DNA of 6,617 bases from Campylobacterota bacterium (lineage in GTDB: Bacteria; Campylobacterota; Campylobacteria; Campylobacterales; SZUA-545). The position numbers and the translations under genes were made by a program. Of the stretch, positions 4,299 through 6,617 are shown in pieces. Below the pieces are notes generated by a model that saw nothing but the letters and a program-made list of their open reading frames with translations, had not been told where the DNA came from and searched no databases. The stretch covers positions 1-6,617 of the forward strand of contig JAUPLZ010000192.1 of assembly GCA_030836705.1 (NCBI GenBank), written 5' to 3'. Each line of letters starts with the position of its first letter. The stretch's first letter is position 1.

Positions 4299-6617
4299 AT
4301 GGATGCATTAACAGCATTTAAAGACAATTGTGGCTTTGGACTTTTGGCCAATATAAAAAATGTTCCGAGTTATCAAAATACTGATGATTCTATTACGGCG
4401 TTAAGTCGCATGATTCATAGAGGCGCTATTGCAGCCGATGGAAAAAGTGCGGATGGAAGCGGGCTTCTTTTTTCTATGCCGGATAAGTTTATGAGAAAAT
4501 CCGCGAAGAGCATAGGAGTGGATTTGCCTCAAAAATATGCAGTTGGGATGCTTTTTTTAACTAATGAAAAGCAAAAAGAGACTATTTCCGAAATGTGTGA
4601 AAAAAATGACTTAAAAGTTGCCGGCTACAGAAAGGTTCCAATAGACACATCCGTGCTTGGTAAATTTGCGCTTGAAAGCCTGCCAAATATTATGCAGGTT
4701 TTTGTTGTGCCAAATTCGATTTCTTCTGTGAAAAGATTTGATGCTCTTTTGTATCTTGCAAGAAAAGAGATAGAGCATGCTTTAAGAGACGAGAAAGGGT
4801 TTTATATCCCGTCTTTTTCAGGCAATGTCGTTTCTTATAAGGGGCTGGTGATTCCTACATATATAAAGGAGTTCTATAGAGATCTTCAGGATAGAGATTT
4901 TGAAGTAAGCTTTGCTCTTTTTCATCAAAGATTTTCTACAAACACTCTTCCGGAGTGGAAATTGGCTCAACCGTTTAGGGTTATGGCGCATAACGGCGAA
5001 ATAAACTCAATAGAGGCAAATAGATTTTATGTAGCGGCAAAAAGCAACTCCCTAAAAAGTTCGGTTTTTTCCGATGAGGAATTAAAAAGAATACTGCCTA
5101 TTCTTCAAACCGGCTCAAGCGATAGTGCAAGTCTTGATAATGTGCTTGAATTTTTGCTTGTTAATGATGTTGATTTTTTTAAAGCAGTAAGAAATCTAAT
5201 TCCTGCACCTTGGCAAAATGCTCCGCATATGGATGGAAAATTAAGAGCGTTTTATGAATATGCTTCTACTTGCTTTGAAGCATGGGACGGTCCGGCTGCT
5301 ATAAGTATGACAAACGGCAGATATATCGGTTGCGTGCTTGATAGAAATGGGTTAAGACCTGCAAAGTATTTAATCACAAGAGATAATCGCATAATAATTT
5401 CAAGTGAATACGGAGTTATAGATTTAGAACCTGAAAACATATTGGAGAGAAGCAGACTCCAAAGCGGTGAAATGATAGGAATAGACCTAAAATTCGGCAA
5501 AATTATATATGATGATGAGATAAATGAGTATATGAAAAACTCTCAACCTTATGGTGAGTGGTTAAATGAGAATATGCACTACTTGCAAGAGTATGTCTCA
5601 AGAAAATTTGAAGATTTGAGTGACTATAAGTATAAAAATCTTATTCAGATGCAAAGATACCATAATATAACAAATGAAGTTATAGAAAATATCATAAAGC
5701 CTATGGCTGAAAGCGGAAAAGAAAATACGGCATCAATGGGCGATGATACTCCGCTTGCCGCATTTAGTAATAAACAGAGAAATTTTACAGATTTTTTTAA
5801 ACAAAAATTTGCTCAAGTCACAAATCCGCCAATTGATCCTTTAAGAGAGAGTGTTGTTATGTCAACAAACACCGGTTTTGGGCAGATTCATAATATACTT
5901 GATGAAAATCCGGATCACACAAAGCGATTAAAAACAATCACGCCGGTTTTGTTTTATGAAAAGTTTAAAGTTCTTCTCTCTTTCGGCGATGAAAATAGTC
6001 CTAGGTATGATAGTGATTATAAATATAGAACATATTTTACGGGCTTTAAAAAAGATATAAAAAATAGCTTGCAAGAGCTCTCTTTACAGATTGTAAATGA
6101 TGTAAAAAAAGATGGCATTAGAACAATAGTTCTTGATGATAGAGTTTTGGATGAAAAGACCAAGCTTATTCCTATGGCCATGGTAGTCGGAAGGATAAAT
6201 GAAGACCTTTTAAAGGCTGGGGTAAGACACTTGACTTCAACGGTTGTAGCCTCTGGAGAGCTTATGGATCCGCACTCTGTTGCCGTTATGCTTGGATATG
6301 GAGCAAATGCCGTTTATCCGTATTTGCTTTATGCTACCGTTCTTGATGTGTATCCTAATAATTGCAAAGATATGCTAAAAAATACTCAACACGGAATGAG
6401 TCAGGGTATTTTAAAGATTATGTCAAAAATGGGCATAAGCACAGTTGCTAGCTATAGAAATTCTGCCTTGTTTGATGTAATCGGACTAAGCAAAGAGATT
6501 GCAAAAAGCTGTTTTGCATCATCATCGGCACTTTTGTGCGGGCTTGGATATGAGGATATTGAAAGCAGAATCGAAGAAAATCATAAAAGTGCTTTTGTGT
6601 CTGGAAATATAAGCAGA
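4299..6617 (+). CDS. gltB: Glutamate synthase large (alpha) subunit, N-terminal half
   Basis: The frame is open for 773 codons to the window end; the full protein is normally about 1,450-1,500 residues, so roughly half is present. GOGAT converts glutamine plus 2-oxoglutarate to two glutamates with NADPH or ferredoxin, the second step of ammonium assimilation. The N-terminal class II glutamine amidotransferase domain (about 11-420) begins with the nucleophile C11 in DNCGFG, preceded by a 10-residue propeptide that must be cleaved to expose it. Further amidotransferase motifs are RFSTNT (211-216), HNGEIN (231-236) and TGSSDSASLD (271-280). The central domain (about 455-740) shows ASMGDDTPLA (478-487) and TNPPIDPLRES (508-518). 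KIMSKMGIST (706-715) and SYRNSALFDVIGL (718-730) lead toward the FMN/2-oxoglutarate domain. The FMN site, 3Fe-4S cysteines and GXGXG helix lie beyond the window. The ATG at 4299 has AAAAGG six bases upstream and sets the expected propeptide. I see no frameshift or missing catalytic residue in this half. Confidence 0.97.
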   Translation, partial: MDALTAFKDNCGFGLLANIKNVPSYQNTDDSITALSRMIHRGAIAADGKSADGSGLLFSMPDKFMRKSAKSIGVDLPQKYAVGMLFLTNEKQKETISEMCEKNDLKVAGYRKVPIDTSVLGKFALESLPNIMQVFVVPNSISSVKRFDALLYLARKEIEHALRDEKGFYIPSFSGNVVSYKGLVIPTYIKEFYRDLQDRDFEVSFALFHQRFSTNTLPEWKLAQPFRVMAHNGEINSIEANRFYVAAKSNSLKSSVFSDEELKRILPILQTGSSDSASLDNVLEFLLVNDVDFFKAVRNLIPAPWQNAPHMDGKLRAFYEYASTCFEAWDGPAAISMTNGRYIGCVLDRNGLRPAKYLITRDNRIIISSEYGVIDLEPENILERSRLQSGEMIGIDLKFGKIIYDDEINEYMKNSQPYGEWLNENMHYLQEYVSRKFEDLSDYKYKNLIQMQRYHNITNEVIENIIKPMAESGKENTASMGDDTPLAAFSNKQRNFTDFFKQKFAQVTNPPIDPLRESVVMSTNTGFGQIHNILDENPDHTKRLKTITPVLFYEKFKVLLSFGDENSPRYDSDYKYRTYFTGFKKDIKNSLQELSLQIVNDVKKDGIRTIVLDDRVLDEKTKLIPMAMVVGRINEDLLKAGVRHLTSTVVASGELMDPHSVAVMLGYGANAVYPYLLYATVLDVYPNNCKDMLKNTQHGMSQGILKIMSKMGISTVASYRNSALFDVIGLSKEIAKSCFASSSALLCGLGYEDIESRIEENHKSAFVSGNISR

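Noticed and set aside
5252..5500. An 82-codon minus-strand frame inside gltB
   Set aside because: It is antisense to conserved amidotransferase sequence and is best explained as a shadow frame.

Overview
The window looks like core chromosome of a Campylobacterota (epsilonproteobacterial) species. The base composition is AT-rich. The nucleosidase strongly resembles the Helicobacter/Campylobacter enzyme that also serves the futalosine menaquinone route. The RecO is the short type of this phylum, with its characteristic YRFYGARHSSI segment. A genus cannot be assigned from what is visible; a free-living sulfur/hydrogen oxidiser or a Campylobacter relative would both fit. I see no mobile element, CRISPR array, tRNA or rRNA.

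Left part (1-1133, + strand): the C-terminal half of an MTA/SAH (aminodeoxyfutalosine) nucleosidase is followed, with no bases between stop and start, by a TtcA-family PP-loop ATPase. The ATPase lacks one of the three cysteines that normally hold the TtcA iron-sulfur cluster.

Middle (1134-3579, + strand): a well-formed sigma70-type promoter and a strong ribosome binding site precede a two-gene unit for the cell envelope. The first gene encodes a 401-residue acidic lipoprotein with a TPR-like start, twelve cysteines after the lipidated one, and an EF-hand-type calcium-loop motif. The second encodes a 390-residue outer-membrane beta-barrel of the TraF_2/FadL-like kind. Neither can be given a defined function; this pair is the least understood part of the window. 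A convincing intrinsic terminator for this unit lies inside the 3' coding end of the convergent recO gene.

Right part (3590-6617): recO (- strand, DNA repair) and gltB (+ strand, glutamate synthase large subunit, cut by the window end) diverge from a 91-base intergenic region. Their two best promoter candidates face each other and overlap, with a perfect 6-bp dyad over the gltB -10 element. No stretch longer than 300 bases is without a gene.

Most of the window is ordinary housekeeping sequence. The points worth a second look are the lipoprotein/barrel pair, the altered cysteine set of the TtcA-like enzyme, the terminator embedded in recO, and the compact recO-gltB promoter region.
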